A stretch of 64,000 bases of DNA from Alligator mississippiensis (lineage: Eukaryota > Chordata > Crocodylia > Alligatoridae), in contig NC_081835.1 of assembly GCF_030867095.1 (NCBI RefSeq), forward strand, positions 47,413,892-47,477,891, read 5' to 3'. Every line of letters starts with the position of its first letter. The first letter of the stretch is position 1. Position numbers and translations under genes: made by a program. A model generated the notes under the pieces. The model had not been told where the DNA came from. It worked only from the letters and a program-made list of their open reading frames with translations, and ran no database searches. Positions 49,265 to 61,239 of this stretch are shown here, one piece after another.

Positions 49265-52200
49265 AATGCTTATGGATCCTCTGGATGGCATTTTCAGAGA
49301 AAGGGGACAGAACTATGACTGAACTCACTCCCCTTTGGGTCGGGAGTGATAAATGCTGAAGGAGGCAGGTGGTGCTATGGAAAATGGTCCTTCTACTGCC
49401 TTTGAACTATCTGCCCTGTGAATAAAAAAAGGCATTCACTCAACTAAGTTGTGAATATGCCTGTTTCATTAACACTAACTTCCAACCAATCCATAGTTCA
49501 ACATTCCCTGTGCTATAACCTGGGATGCTTCAGGCAAACAGCTTGTCAACACAGCCTTGGCACTTTTATCCAAAAAACATCCTATGGGGTGGGACTGCTA
49601 GGGCAGTCATAAGAGCAGACATTTTTTCAGGCCCCAACTGTGGCATGCAGGAACAGCAGCTGACAGGATCTCAAAGCCATCTTCTTTTTCTCCATCAATT
49701 ATGCTTCTGAGAGGGGACTGGTTCACTCCCTTGCCTTAGAGGGAGCGTTTTACCTCTAGATGTTTTTATCCAGTTTGTTCAGGAAGGCTTACATGCATGG
49801 CTCAGAGAGGATGGTTTCCATGAATTTCTAACTTGCCACAACAACTGGCCAGTATCTGGTATCTGCCTTGTCTTTTATGTAGTAAGCTCTCTAAGGGTAA
49901 TGCTGTAATTTATTCTGTGGTTTACACAGCACTTGCCTCAGTGGGGCCTCTCTGGGTTTGGACATTAAAGTACTACCACAATTTAATTGCTTATTAATAT
50001 CAAATATGATTGCCTGTCTCTTAGAAGCTATCTGACCTTATGGATTTTGAAAACAGTCTTAAAGACACTGGAGCTGGGATCCCACTTCACCATACCCCAG
50101 TCAGGTTTGTTTAAAGGAACAACTCATTTAAAGTCTTTAGAATTCAGGCTCAGACTTTGAGCTGTGCTGGAAAAGCTTAATGTGCAGCTCAGGTTGGGAG
50201 ATATCTGTGCATATGCAACTTCATAGTCCCCCCTGTCCAGGCACTGATGATTGCAGACCTGATCAGAGTCTACATTGCATGAGTCCATGATCAGAGTCCA
50301 TAATTGCAGACCACATTGTTCAGAGTTGAGTGAGCATCCTGCAAAGGCCATTCTAACTGTCTGAGTGTAAAGTTGTTCTGGCCATGCCCTTCTCCCCACC
50401 GGCTGGGCCCGTTCCATCAGCAGGAGGTGGGAGTAGTACTGCAACAGCCAAAGAATATGACAGATGTCTGCTTTGTGCCAGAGCTGCTTAAAGGTACAAT
50501 CCCCCACATCTTCCTTCTCTGGCCATACATAACAATCAGCATTCGCATAGTGCAGCATTTCAGACCTGTGTAAAAATTCTGCTGACAGTGTTCAGTTAGT
50601 CTCTGAGGTGCCTGGGCCAGAAGATCTGCTTTGAGACATCAGTACTGCTGTTTCCTCAGACAGGGTAACACAGAGCACTGAGGCATAAGCAAAGAAGAAA
50701 ATAGAGTAAACCTAGAGAAACCCCTCCTTTGCCCCCAACAGTGAGTGCTCAAGGCTATTCATTAGCCTCTATTTTATCATTGACACTCGTTTCCTTAATG
50801 AGCCCAGGAGGGGTTCTGTTTGTGCACCAGGTTCTTGGCTGGATTTCAATATTTTTTCCCATCTTTTGCAATGGGCTTCATCAAGCAACTCCCTCCACCG
50901 TGTATTTCCGAAGAGGAGCCTATGAGTTGGTATTTATGCAATAATCCCCATGCCCGGGCAAGGTGCAGAAACAGGTGTTGAGTCACTTACCATGGTGCAG
51001 CATCTCTGCACAGCTACTAGGATGATAATAACCTGGCTCTATAAGTAGAAAAATATAATTAGTGAATATAGAGCCAGGGTGTTTCTGATGTTGTCTGCTC
51101 CAGAGTATAAGCATTTCCTGCAGGTGACCATAAATCCTTTGATTCAGATGTAGGCGTAGACTAAAATTATCTGTAGTTATCAAAGGTATGAATCACTAGG
51201 GAGGGACAAAAATCAGGCAGGATTAAATGTTCCACAATCCCTGCTTCAGGTTGGGTTTGCAGCCAGAAATCTAGTCAGTCAGCAGCTCTTGTCACATGAC
51301 ATAAAGATTAGAACAGGCAAAAAGGGTTATTTACATGGAGAGTCTTGATGTTGGAGGATTCCCTTGTCATTCTAGTTTATTCCATTAGGTAAATCAGCTT
51401 GTTTGGGGAATTACCTATTGAACTGTTAATGTAACAGCATGAATGAATGAATGAATCTCACAATTTTGAAATCTAGGTGCTTGAAATTCACCTCCCAAAT
51501 CTGTATCTGAGTCATTGGCAGAAATTCAGCGCAACTTCGATAGTCTTGGATAGGGATGCTATGAGCTCAGCAGCCCATGAAATTCAACTGTTTTCTTAGA
51601 TATCTAACTTAAGCATTGACTTTTGGAATGGATTTTGTCCAATTAGTCCAATTTCTGTATGTAGCCTGAACATTGTAAAAATAAGACTGGATATTTGCAG
51701 GGCTACATGAAACCAGACAGCTTAGTGAAAGTGTTAGCAAGCAGAGACAGAAGTGAAGAGTGCCCAATTAAAAATCAGTGCTAAAACTGTTTCATCCTTT
51801 GTTTTTCACAAAACAAATGTGACTTGAAGGAACCATGCAGGCCCTGAAGGGTTCAGATAATTGTGTGTACTGAATACACGCAGCGTAGACTCAAGGTACA
51901 TGCACACTGCTATTTTAGCTGCATTCTGGCAGTTCCTAAAACATAGACTGGAACCGGTAGGACACTCCTTAGAAGATTACATACTCTGCTTCCCAAAGTG
52001 AAGGAGAAAACTAGGCAAGTGCCTTACTACTAAAATCACTATAATTTTATATACACATATACTAGTTCAGTCTGTGACTCAGCTTATGATCTTCATGAAC
52101 AGTGTCCTTTAGGCATTGTAACACTCTCTGGAACAGCAACCACACTTTTTGGGCACCTGTACAAGTAATGCCCCCCTTCTGTAAGCTGTCAGTCACTTAT

Positions 52201-52287
52201 AGTAAATATGGGGACACAGCTCCTCCTAATGCTATATCACACATCACTATTTGCAGCTGTGTCATTGGCTCAGTCTTTTCAAGCATC
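49265..52287. other. Non-coding DNA
   Basis: Nothing recognised except a short GAAT run near 51.44 kb. Confidence 0.5.
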
Positions 52288-52295
52288 TGCTAGAG

Positions 52296-52482
52296 CAGGG
52301 GTGGGCAATTATTTTGGGCGGAAGGCTGCTTACTGAGCTTTGGCAAGCCATGGAGGGCTGCATGATAGGCAGCCAGGGGCAGATAAATATTAATTTTCTA
52401 AATTTTTTAGGGGCCCCGCAGGCCAGATAGAATGGTCTGGCAGGCCGCATCTGGCCCCCAGGCCACATTTTGCCCACCCCTG
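52296..52482. mobile_element. hAT MITE, CAGGGGTGGGCAA family, copy 2
   Basis: 187 bp, same orientation, length and body as copy 1, with its own perfect 8-bp duplication TGCTAGAG (52288-52295, 52483-52490). Copies differ at about a tenth of positions by eye. Confidence 0.9.
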
Positions 52483-52490
52483 TGCTAGAG

Positions 52491-55204
52491 CATGTAGTTG
52501 CTCCTTTGGTTCAAAGGCCAAAGAAAAATATTAAGGCTTCTGTTTGAGCTGCCTATGAAGGAAAACCCCAACCAGTTTTTTATATTGGGCCAAACAAAAT
52601 GTTTTAAAACCAGCTTGGGTATCTCTAGAAGAGCAAGACAAAGGAAGTGAAGGGCTAGACCTATGTGATAGTGGCACTGCTGACTTCCCACCTTTCACCC
52701 CATAGGGCTAACTCACGATGTTGAGACCAGGAGCCAATTCCTTCCTCTGTCAGGGGATTTGAACTCAGATCCCATCTCTTCCTAGATTGCCCAGGCTATT
52801 GTGATCTGAAGTGACTTTTACTCAGCCTCTCCTGCTGAATAAAATATTACTTATTGGAGCAGAAGTTTGAGCTAAAAACTTGTGCCTCCCAGAAGCATGG
52901 TGTCAGCTAGAGGGTATCCTGAGGTAGATCTGATTTGATCCCTCCTTCTGGAGTAGTTCCCTTTGTATGAAATATTTAATTATGAATTAAGTCAGAAAGT
53001 AAGAGAGAATGATTCCCTCTCTCTTGGGATCAGGAATGGTGGCTTCTATTTCACTCAGACTGAGGAGGGAATTGAACCTGTAAGAGTTAAGGCCCCAGTG
53101 CCCAATTTAATGCTAAGCTGCCCCAGCTGAAAATCATTTATGTCACCTGGAGGAGACAGCTCTGTGACTGTTGGGTGCATTTCTGATCCCCAGTCATGTC
53201 ATGTCTATGGACAAATTTCTTCCAGGAAACATTCACCAACCCTGTAGACACCTTCTGGGAGCAGTGGGCTTTGCTAGGAGGACTGTCTGTTCAGTGTTCC
53301 CTTCTAGATCCCTAGTAACCTTCCCTGTCTTTTTTTCTGCTGTCCCAAGCCTCCAAGATATAGCAATCTTTCTCAGCTGCAAGATGTCTCCTCCCTGCAA
53401 CCTGTAACTTTAAAAATTCCCTGTGTGATCTCAGACTCACCTGCCAGGTGTACCTGAAGCATATTTTTTTTATAAATATGGTCTCATGGCGTGTTTCTAA
53501 GGCTGCTGTAATTGACAAGGTGTGGTTTGCTAACTCCTTAATCTTTTTCTTATTTGTATTCATTGCTGGGCTACACCTGAGAAACACAACAGAAATGAGG
53601 AGAGGCCATAACTGGAAAGAAGATGAGAGACAAAATAATGCTACAATCTAGAAAGAATAAGACATAAAGGATAGGAATGTGATGACAGATGGCAAATATC
53701 CAGGGGTGTGAATGCTAACAGTCAGGATAATAAACCGTAAGCCATAACTAGGAACAGTTGAATGAAACTAAGAACTATTTGGGATGAACATCCATAAGGG
53801 ATTCTTAACATTGAGATCTACTGAGATGCTCGCTCATTGTCAGCTAGAGGGAGGGATGGACAATCTGCACTTACACCTTCAGCACTGGCTGAAGGTTTCT
53901 CCTGGTACCTCTAAGTCAAGGCAGAAACATAGACAGGTCACAAATATCATGGACTTAGAGGAAGAGAACACTATCTGTTTTGCTGCTGGACAGTAAATCT
54001 AAGATAGCATTCCTGGTGACTCTGGGTCACATCCCAGAATACCCATTTGCCCCTATTATTATCTGCCTTGTGCTATCTGCACAATGATCTCTCATAGTGA
54101 TCACTTCTGGCCTCCTGGACTCTCTCTGGTCCTCTCATGTGTCCGACATGCCATGGCTACAGCTACGCATCTTCCTCTCCCCTCCCCTGGGATTCCCTCC
54201 CTGATTTCCTGCCTCTTACCACATCAGATTCAAGCTCCTGGCTCTTACCTCCAAGACCCTCCACAGTTTCACACAGCACTACTGTCCTTTCCCAACTTTA
54301 TACTTTCTTTCTGCCCAGGAAACTCCCCTCATCTGCTTTGTGGCTTCTCTCATGCCATGAAAAAAACTCTTCTCATGAAATTTCCAGCCCAGTATTGCAA
54401 CCTACTTAGGCCCTGAAGCTTCTGGATAAGTGTTTTTTATAGCTGAACCTCCACAGAGCCTGAGGTTTGCTGAGCTCTCTGTAGCTGTGCTCACTGCTGC
54501 CTTTACATAAGTCTAAACACAGAGGCAGTAGAGGTTCTGGGTCTGGGCTGTGAATGCCAGGAACATAGCTATGGGGCAGTTAAGGATGACACCACCCATT
54601 GCTGCTCATGCAGCTGAGGCTTGCTAAATGATTGTGAATAAAAGGCTATAGGCTGAGCACGCTACTCTATCAAGATATCAATTTGCTCAGTCATCTCTAT
54701 TATATAATTAGTGAGAGTCATAGGTAAGAAATGAACAGGAAATATGAGCAAGAAGGCCCAGAACTGCTCTATAAAACACAGGGCAGGAAAATCTCACTTG
54801 AATTAGCAGACTCTGAGCAGCACCTTTGGCATTGACAGCAAACCTAGCTCCCACCTGTAGTTGGTCAGTCATAGCTAGCATGTGCTTAGCTTGGAAAGTG
54901 AATGCTTTCTGAGTCAGAGAAGTACAGTAGTTAATAACAGACTTCCTCTACAAAAGCTTCCCATCTACCTCCCCCACCCTTTTGCCCAGACACCAAGACT
55001 GACAGCACTATTATTGGTACTACAGTAGGAGCAAAAGGCACCTGTCAGTAGTGATGCTGCACTGGCCTGGGCAGAGGACAAACATGGAGCACAATCTCTC
55101 GTGAAGGGTTTGCAATATAAAAAGACAAGACAGACAGTAACTGGGTGGGAGAAGAACCAGTCTCAGAGAAAGCAGGGCCTCGCAAGAGGTTAGAAATGTA
55201 TCCT
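52491..55204. other. Non-coding DNA
   Basis: No gene or repeat recognised. A 110-residue plus frame at 54084-54416 is proline/serine/leucine-rich and looks like chance. Confidence 0.5.
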
Positions 55205-55410
55205 AACACCACCTAACTTTTATGCAGCACTTCCAAGGCAGAGATTTTAATGTACTTTCCTAGAGGAGGTCAGTATCAGTAGCCTCACCTCACAGATCTA
55301 AAAACAAATGCCCAAGGAAGGGAAACAGCTTGCCCAGGATCACCTGGGAAGCATGGCCAGGCTGGAGACACAACAAGAATCCCATCTTGGGCTCTGTCCT
55401 GTCCTCATCT
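55205..55410 (+). repeat. MIR SINE
   Basis: 'cctcacctcacagatctaaa...ggaaacagcttgcccaggatcacc' matches the MIR 3' half. Confidence 0.7.
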
Positions 55411-55585
55411 ATCTAGCACGAGGGAGCAGGAGGGAGCTTGGGGGTACTCACAGAACCTTTAGCGCATGCTTCTGAAAAGTATTTCCAGGGCATTTGATCC
55501 CTGCATAGACATTCTCAGATGCAGTGAGCATCAGTGTGGGGGTTACAGGGTTAATCAGACCCCTTCAGGTTGAATAGATCTCTCT

Positions 55586-55842
55586 GGACACATCTACATG
55601 TGCATTAATGCACCGTGGTTACTGTGCATTAAGTTTAGTACCCATAATAGCAGGTGCTAACTCAATGTTCAGTAGCTGCCTCTACTGCACAGTAGCTCCA
55701 GTGTATGCCTTTTAAGTGACACTAATGCTCAATAGACAGATTCTAGCACACATTAGTGTGATAACATGGCTTTCGCCGTGACGCGCTAACACACAGTAGA
55801 ATTAGTCTACTGTGCATTTAGTGTCTCATGTACACGAGCCCC
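55586..55842. mobile_element. MITE-like element related to 14.5 kb
   Basis: Ends GGACACATCTACATGTGCAT / TCATGTACACGAGCCCC, and an interior rich in 'actgcacagtag' and 'tactgtgcat' motifs. The superfamily is uncertain. Confidence 0.45.
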
Positions 55843-56871
55843 TGAGTGAGTTCTTCTGGATGGGAGGATAATGTAGAATAAAGGAAGGGCACTGTGGGTG
55901 AGCGTGAAGGTAGTGCAAGCTCTCCCCAAACTGTTTTCCTTTGGAAGATGTAGCCAAATGGCTGAAGGGGAATACAGGACAGGCGGTGCCGAGACCATGC
56001 CTAAGTACAGCCCCGGAAGAGTGGGCTAAGAGGAAGACTCATTAGTGGAGCATGTCAGGCAGAGCTCCAGCAATTAAACAGCACTTTTTCAGCCTGGAGA
56101 GAAAAGCTGAGACACCCTCCCTGAACATGGCAGGCTCCAGCAAACAGTAGCCATGCCAACGGGTACATAGGTGTAAATATTTACAGAACGCTGAGGCCCA
56201 GGAGGCCAAGCCTCTTGACTTCCCCCAGCCCTTCTCTTTCCTTTCTTCAGCGATGTCCACTAGTGGGGAGGTGGCTGCAAGATGCTTCTGGGCTGGAGGA
56301 GCAAAAGGAACCCTCCTTTCCAAAGAGCAGCATTTCATGTAATCCGTCACACACACAAGTTGGGGCTCGGCTCAATGGGGTGTTTTTGGTGCAGGTTTTG
56401 CTCCTGAAACAGCAGCGTAGTCCACCATGCCTGTCTACTGAGGGATGCTGAGAAGGGCAGCAGGTATTACACACCTCCTCAGTCCCCATCATCTGAAATA
56501 TCTGCACAACCCCCCTTGCTCTTGTCTTGCTGATTCCCCAAAGGCCAGATGTCTCCATTCAGACACAGGCAGGTTCACAGGTTGCTGTGCCTGGAGCTGG
56601 ACACTCCCTGGACACCAGCACTGTTCATGCCAGGGGAGGTCTGGGATCTTGAACAGCTGCTGTTTCAGCTTGTCACACTTTTCATAGTCTTCTCTCTGGT
56701 CCTGGAGACTTACACACCCCTAAGCTCATGCCCACCCCCTTGCATTATTCTCTTTAAGAAAGGAACAGGATGTAATTTCATGCATTGGTTTATTTTGGGT
56801 CATATTTAAAGGGCTTCCAGAAGGTCCCTCTGAATGCTTCCCCTCTCCAAGGAAATCCTCAGGGTAGTGAA

Positions 56872-57632
56872 GCAGCTGTCTCCCTCTTCTGGCCCAGCAG
56901 CAGACATGTTTGAGGAACTAAGTAGTAGACTTAACCTGGTGCTGAGAACAGCAATTTGCTGCGACCACATGATAACTTCTGGAGGCCCTGAGGTTTGGAG
57001 GAACCCATGTAGTGGTGCTGTGCTGGGGCAGAAGAAGGCTCAGGAGAGACCATCAAGATATAAAGGGCAGCAGGGGCAGATGCAGAGGGGATGCAGTGGC
57101 ACAGCTGCACCCCTACTTTTGGATTGGAGCACAGCATGTGAGCCTCTGGGAACTTTTTAAAGGATGGGAGAGAGGACTTGCACCTCCTTTGGAGACTTTA
57201 AAAAGTCCCCAGAGGCTCTCATGCTGTGCTCCGAACCAAAAGTGGGGATGCAGCTGTGCCACTGCATCCCCTCTGCATCTGCCCCTGCTGCTACCTGCTT
57301 GGTTCGGAGCACAGCATGAGAGCCTCTGGGGACTTTTTAAAGTCTCCAAAGGAGGTGCAAGTCCTCTCTCCCATCCTTTAAAAAGTTCCCAGAGGCTCAC
57401 ATGCTGTGCTCCAATCCAAAAGTAGGGGTGCAGCTGTGCCACTGCATCCCCTCTGCATCTGCCCCTGCTGCCCTTTATATCTTGATGGTCTCTCCTGAGC
57501 CTTCTTCTGCCCCAGCACAGCACCACTACATGGGTTCCTCCAAACCTCAGGGCCTCCAGAAGTTATCATGTGGTCGCAGCAAATTGCTGTTCTCAGCACC
57601 AGGTTAAGTCTACTACTTAGTTCCTCAAACAT
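56872..57632. repeat. Perfect palindrome (368-bp arms), right arm split by CR1
   Basis: Left arm 56872-57239 and right arm 57299-57632 (334 bp) are reverse complements with no mismatch I could find; a 59-bp spacer separates them. The outermost 34 bp of the right arm continue at 60467-60500 after the CR1. Inside each arm is a weaker nested inverted repeat (GGAGCACAGCATGTGAGCC ... and its diverged reverse). Transposon family unknown. Confidence 0.85.
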
Positions 57633-60449
57633 AGATTCATAGATTCATAGATGTTAGGGTCGGAAGGGACTTCAATAGATCATCGAGTCCGACCCCCTGC
57701 ATAAGCAGGAAAGAGTGCTGGGTCTAGATGACCCCAGCTAGATACTCATCTAACCTCCTCTTGAAGACCCCCAGGGTAGGGGAGAGCACCACCTCCCTTG
57801 GGAGCCCGTTCCAGACCTTGGCCACTAACTGTGAAGAAGTTCTTCCTAATGTCCAATCTAAATCTGCTCTCTGCTAGCTTGTGGCCATTGTTTCTTATAA
57901 CCCCCGGGGGCGCCTTGGTGAATAAATACTCACCAATTCCCTTCTGTGCCCCCGTGATGAGCTTATAGGCAGCCACAAGGTCACCTCTCAACCTTCTCTT
58001 GCGGAGGCTGAAAAGGTCCAGGTTCTCTAGTCTCTCCTCGTAGGGCTTGGTCTGCAAGCCCTTAACCATACGAGTGGCCCTTCTCTGGACCCTCTCCAGG
58101 TTATCTGCATCCTTCTTGAAGTGCGGCGCCCAGAATTGCACGCAGTACTCCAACTGCGGTCTGACCAGCGCCCGATAGAGGGGAAGTATCACCTCCTTGG
58201 ACCTATTCGTCATGCATCTGCTGATGCACGATAAAGTGCCATTGGCTTTTTTGATGGTTTCGTCACACTGCCGACTCTTGTTCATCTTGGAGTCCACTAG
58301 GACTCCAAGATCCCTTTCCACCTCTGTGCCACCCAGCAGGTCATTCCCTAGGCTGTAGGTGTGCTGGACATTTTTCCTCCCTAGGTGCAGCACTTTCCAT
58401 TTCTCCTTGTTGAACTGCATCCTGTTGTTTTCTGCCCACTTGTCCAACCTATCCAGATCTGCCTGCAGCTGTTCCCTGCCCTCTGGCGTGTCCACATCTC
58501 CCCATAGCTTTGTGTCATCTGCAAACTTGGACAGAGTACATTTGACTCCCTCGTCCAAGTCACTGATGAAGACATTAAAGAGTATCGGTCCAAGGACTGA
58601 GCCCTGCGGGACCCCACTGCCCACACCCTTCCAGGTCGAGACCAACCCAACCACCACGACTCTCTGGGTGCGACCCTCTAGCCAATTCGCCACCCACCGG
58701 ACTGTGTAGTCATCCACATCACAGCCTCTTAACTTGTTCACCAGTATGGGGTGGGATACCGTATCGAAGGCCTTCCTGAAGTCTAAGTATACGACATCCA
58801 CCCCTCCTCCTGTGTCCAGGCATTTCGTAACCTGGTCATAGAAAGAGACTAGATTGGTCAGGCACGATCTGCCCGCCACAAACCCGTGCTGGTTTCCCCT
58901 CAGCATAATTTGCCCTGCCGGGCTCTCACAAATGTGAGCCTTGATAATTTTTTCAAATACTTTACCAAGGATGGAGGTGAGACTGACTGGCCTATAGTTG
59001 CCCGGGTCCTCCTTCCTCCCCTTTTTGAAAATGGGGACCACATTAGCCCTTTTCCAGTCCTCCGGGACTTGGCCCGTGCGCCACGAGTGTTCGAATATTC
59101 CCACCAGTGGCTCTGCAATGATGTCGGCCAGTGCCTTCAGCACCCTCGGATGGAGCTCATCCGGGCCTGCTGACTTAAAGGCATCCAGTTCTTCCAAGTG
59201 ACTCTGCACCACCTCAGGATCTACGCATGGAAGTCTGGCGCCTTGCTGCTGCCTCTCTACAACCCCAGTGAGAGACTTGTCATGCCCCTCACTTAGGAAC
59301 ACTGAGGCAAAGAACTCGTTGAGGAGTTCAGCCTTGTCCCCCCTGTCCGTCACCAATTGTTTCTGCCCATTTAGCAGTGGTCCTATTCCTCCCTGGGCCT
59401 TCCTTTTACTCCCTATATATCTAAAAAACAATTTCTTGTTGTCTTTTACTTGGGTTGCCATCCTCAGCTCCTTGGTAGCTTTGGCCCGTCTAACTGCCTC
59501 CCTACAAGTGCGAGCAGAGAGGTATATTCGTCTTTAGTGATCTCACCTTGTTTCCACTTTTTATGTGCTCCCCTTTTGGCCCTTAGGCTGCCCTGGATTT
59601 CTCTGGTCAGCCATGGAAGCCTCCTGGCCCCTTTCCCTCTCTTGCCTCGCTCAGGGATCATCTTGCTTTGTGCCTGAAGGATCGTTTCCTTAAGGCACAG
59701 CCACCCTTCTTGGGCTCCCATCCCTTCAAGACTCCTACTCTGCAGTGCTTCTTTGACTAATCGCCTGAGTTCATTGAGATCAGCTTTCCTAAAGTCTAGC
59801 ACTTTCACCCTACTAGTTACCTTACCCACTCGACGTCTTATGTTGAATTCTATTATTAGGTGATCACTGTCCCCCAAATGGCTACCGATCTGGAGGTCCC
59901 CTACCATGTCATCCCCTGTTGCCAATACCAGATCCAGTATGGCATTCCCCCTAGTGGGACCATGCACCTCCTGTGTCAGGTGGAGGTCCTGTACACAGGT
60001 TAGAAACCTGCGTGAGCGGTGGGACTTTGCTGTCTGTGACTCCCAGCAGATGTCCGGGTAGTTTAGGTCCCCCATGACTACCGCCTCTTCAGCTTTTATG
60101 GTCTCCGAGAGTTGCCTCAGGAGCCCCGCATCTATTACTTCCCCTTGATGTGGGGATCTGTAGCAGACCCCTACCACCAAATCCCTTTCTCCTTGTCCCC
60201 CACGTAGCCTAACCCACAATCCTTCTACTTCCTCAACCTTGGATTCTGTCTTGATGAGGGTTGATGTATATTGCTCACTGACATAGAGCGCAACCCCTCC
60301 CCCTTTCTTCCCCAACCTGTCCTTTCTGTACAATCTATAGCCCTCAATATGTACCGCCCAGTCGTGGGATGAATCCCACCAGGTTTCTGTTAGCCCCACT
60401 AAGTCATAGGTGTTTAGCGCAAGCAGGAGCGCTAGTTCATCCTGCTTGT
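57633..60449 (-). mobile_element. CR1 LINE, nearly complete ORF2 (endonuclease + reverse transcriptase), 5'-truncated
   Basis: The 3' end at 57633 has ATTCATAGATTCATAGATG, the sauropsid CR1 tail. From high to low coordinate: APE-type endonuclease (60399-59464) with ETWWD, GGGVALYV, VVMGDLNYPDICW, LDLVLA and the catalytic GDSDH; then reverse transcriptase (59461-57746) with [21 protein letters not shown] and FADDTKLWG, followed by the CR1 C-terminal domain (LERVQRRATRMV, RLRGDLVAAYKLI). One frameshift near 59,500 separates endonuclease from RT and another near 57,820 alters the last about 30 residues. No ORF1 is present. A 15-17-bp target duplication (TAGTTCCTCAAACAT / TAGTTCATCCTCAACAT) flanks it. 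It is inserted in the right arm of a palindrome. Confidence 0.93.
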
Positions 60450-60466
60450 TAGTTCATCCTCAACAT

Positions 60467-60500
60467 GTCTGCTGCTGGGCCAGAAGAGGGAGACAGCTGC
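60467..60500. repeat. Distal part of palindrome right arm
   Basis: GTCTGCTGCTGGGCCAGAAG and following bases are the reverse complement of 56872-56905, showing the CR1 at 57633-60449 was inserted into an existing palindrome. Confidence 0.85.
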
Positions 60501-60610
60501 CCCTCTCTGTCTGCCTTTCCCCACTGTCCAGGGGGCAGGAAAGCACCAGAGCCAGTCCTGCCCCCTGTGCAGGGGCTGAGTTCAGCTGGGGACTAGGACA
60601 GTGTCTGCTC

Positions 60611-60639
60611 CAGGGCAGGGCAGGGCAGGGCAGGGCAGG
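60611..60639. repeat. (CAGGG)n microsatellite
   Basis: About 5-6 tandem CAGGG units. Confidence 0.9.
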
Positions 60640-60827
60640 AAACTACTCTCCAGATGCTCTGTTGCTGCTGTCCCCTTCCCAGCTGAATCCAGTCGCCACT
60701 CAGCCCCGCTGGCTCTAGAGCTTCCCTGCTACAGAACAGTAGAGAAAACAGCAGGGACAGGCAGGGGAATGGAGGGAAGTGCGTCTGAGCAGGAAGGGGA
60801 AGGAAGGCATGATTTATATCTGCTTTC

Positions 60828-60864
60828 GAGACTTTAAAACGTCCCCAGAGGCCCTTGCAGCACC
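60828..60864. repeat. Extra copy of the palindrome's inner motif
   Basis: GAGACTTTAAAACGTCCCCA continuing GAGGCCCTTGCAG matches 57191-57225 (GAGACTTTAAAAAGTCCCCAGAGGCTCTC). It suggests the palindrome is part of a wider repeat family. Confidence 0.5.
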
Positions 60865-61239
60865 ATCTGCCTGCACTGGTGGGGATGGAGGTGGCTGGGA
60901 GCAGAGGATGCAGCTACCCTCACAGCATGGTTTGCTGCCCCACACCCCCTTTGGGAAATCCTGGACCTGTCCCTGCAAGCCAGCATTTCCCTGGAGAATT
61001 CTGAGCCGTGACTGTTCCCTTAGCCATGTCACTCTGAGTCTCTGTCCCTGTAAAAAATCTTTCCCACTTTGATCTGCAGCAAGCTATCTTCATCTCCTCA
61101 GACTTCTGCTTCTGCTCCTGGCCTCAGATGCCAATCATGGGCACTGAGGATACTATTGCTGTCCATGAATCTGCCACATCTTGCCTGCAATGCCTGGCTT
61201 TGAGCCTATGCCAGTGACATCTTCACCATGAGTGGATGT

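Noticed and set aside
56834-57632. Identical 137-residue frames on both strands
   Set aside because: They are mirror images created by the palindrome, not genes.
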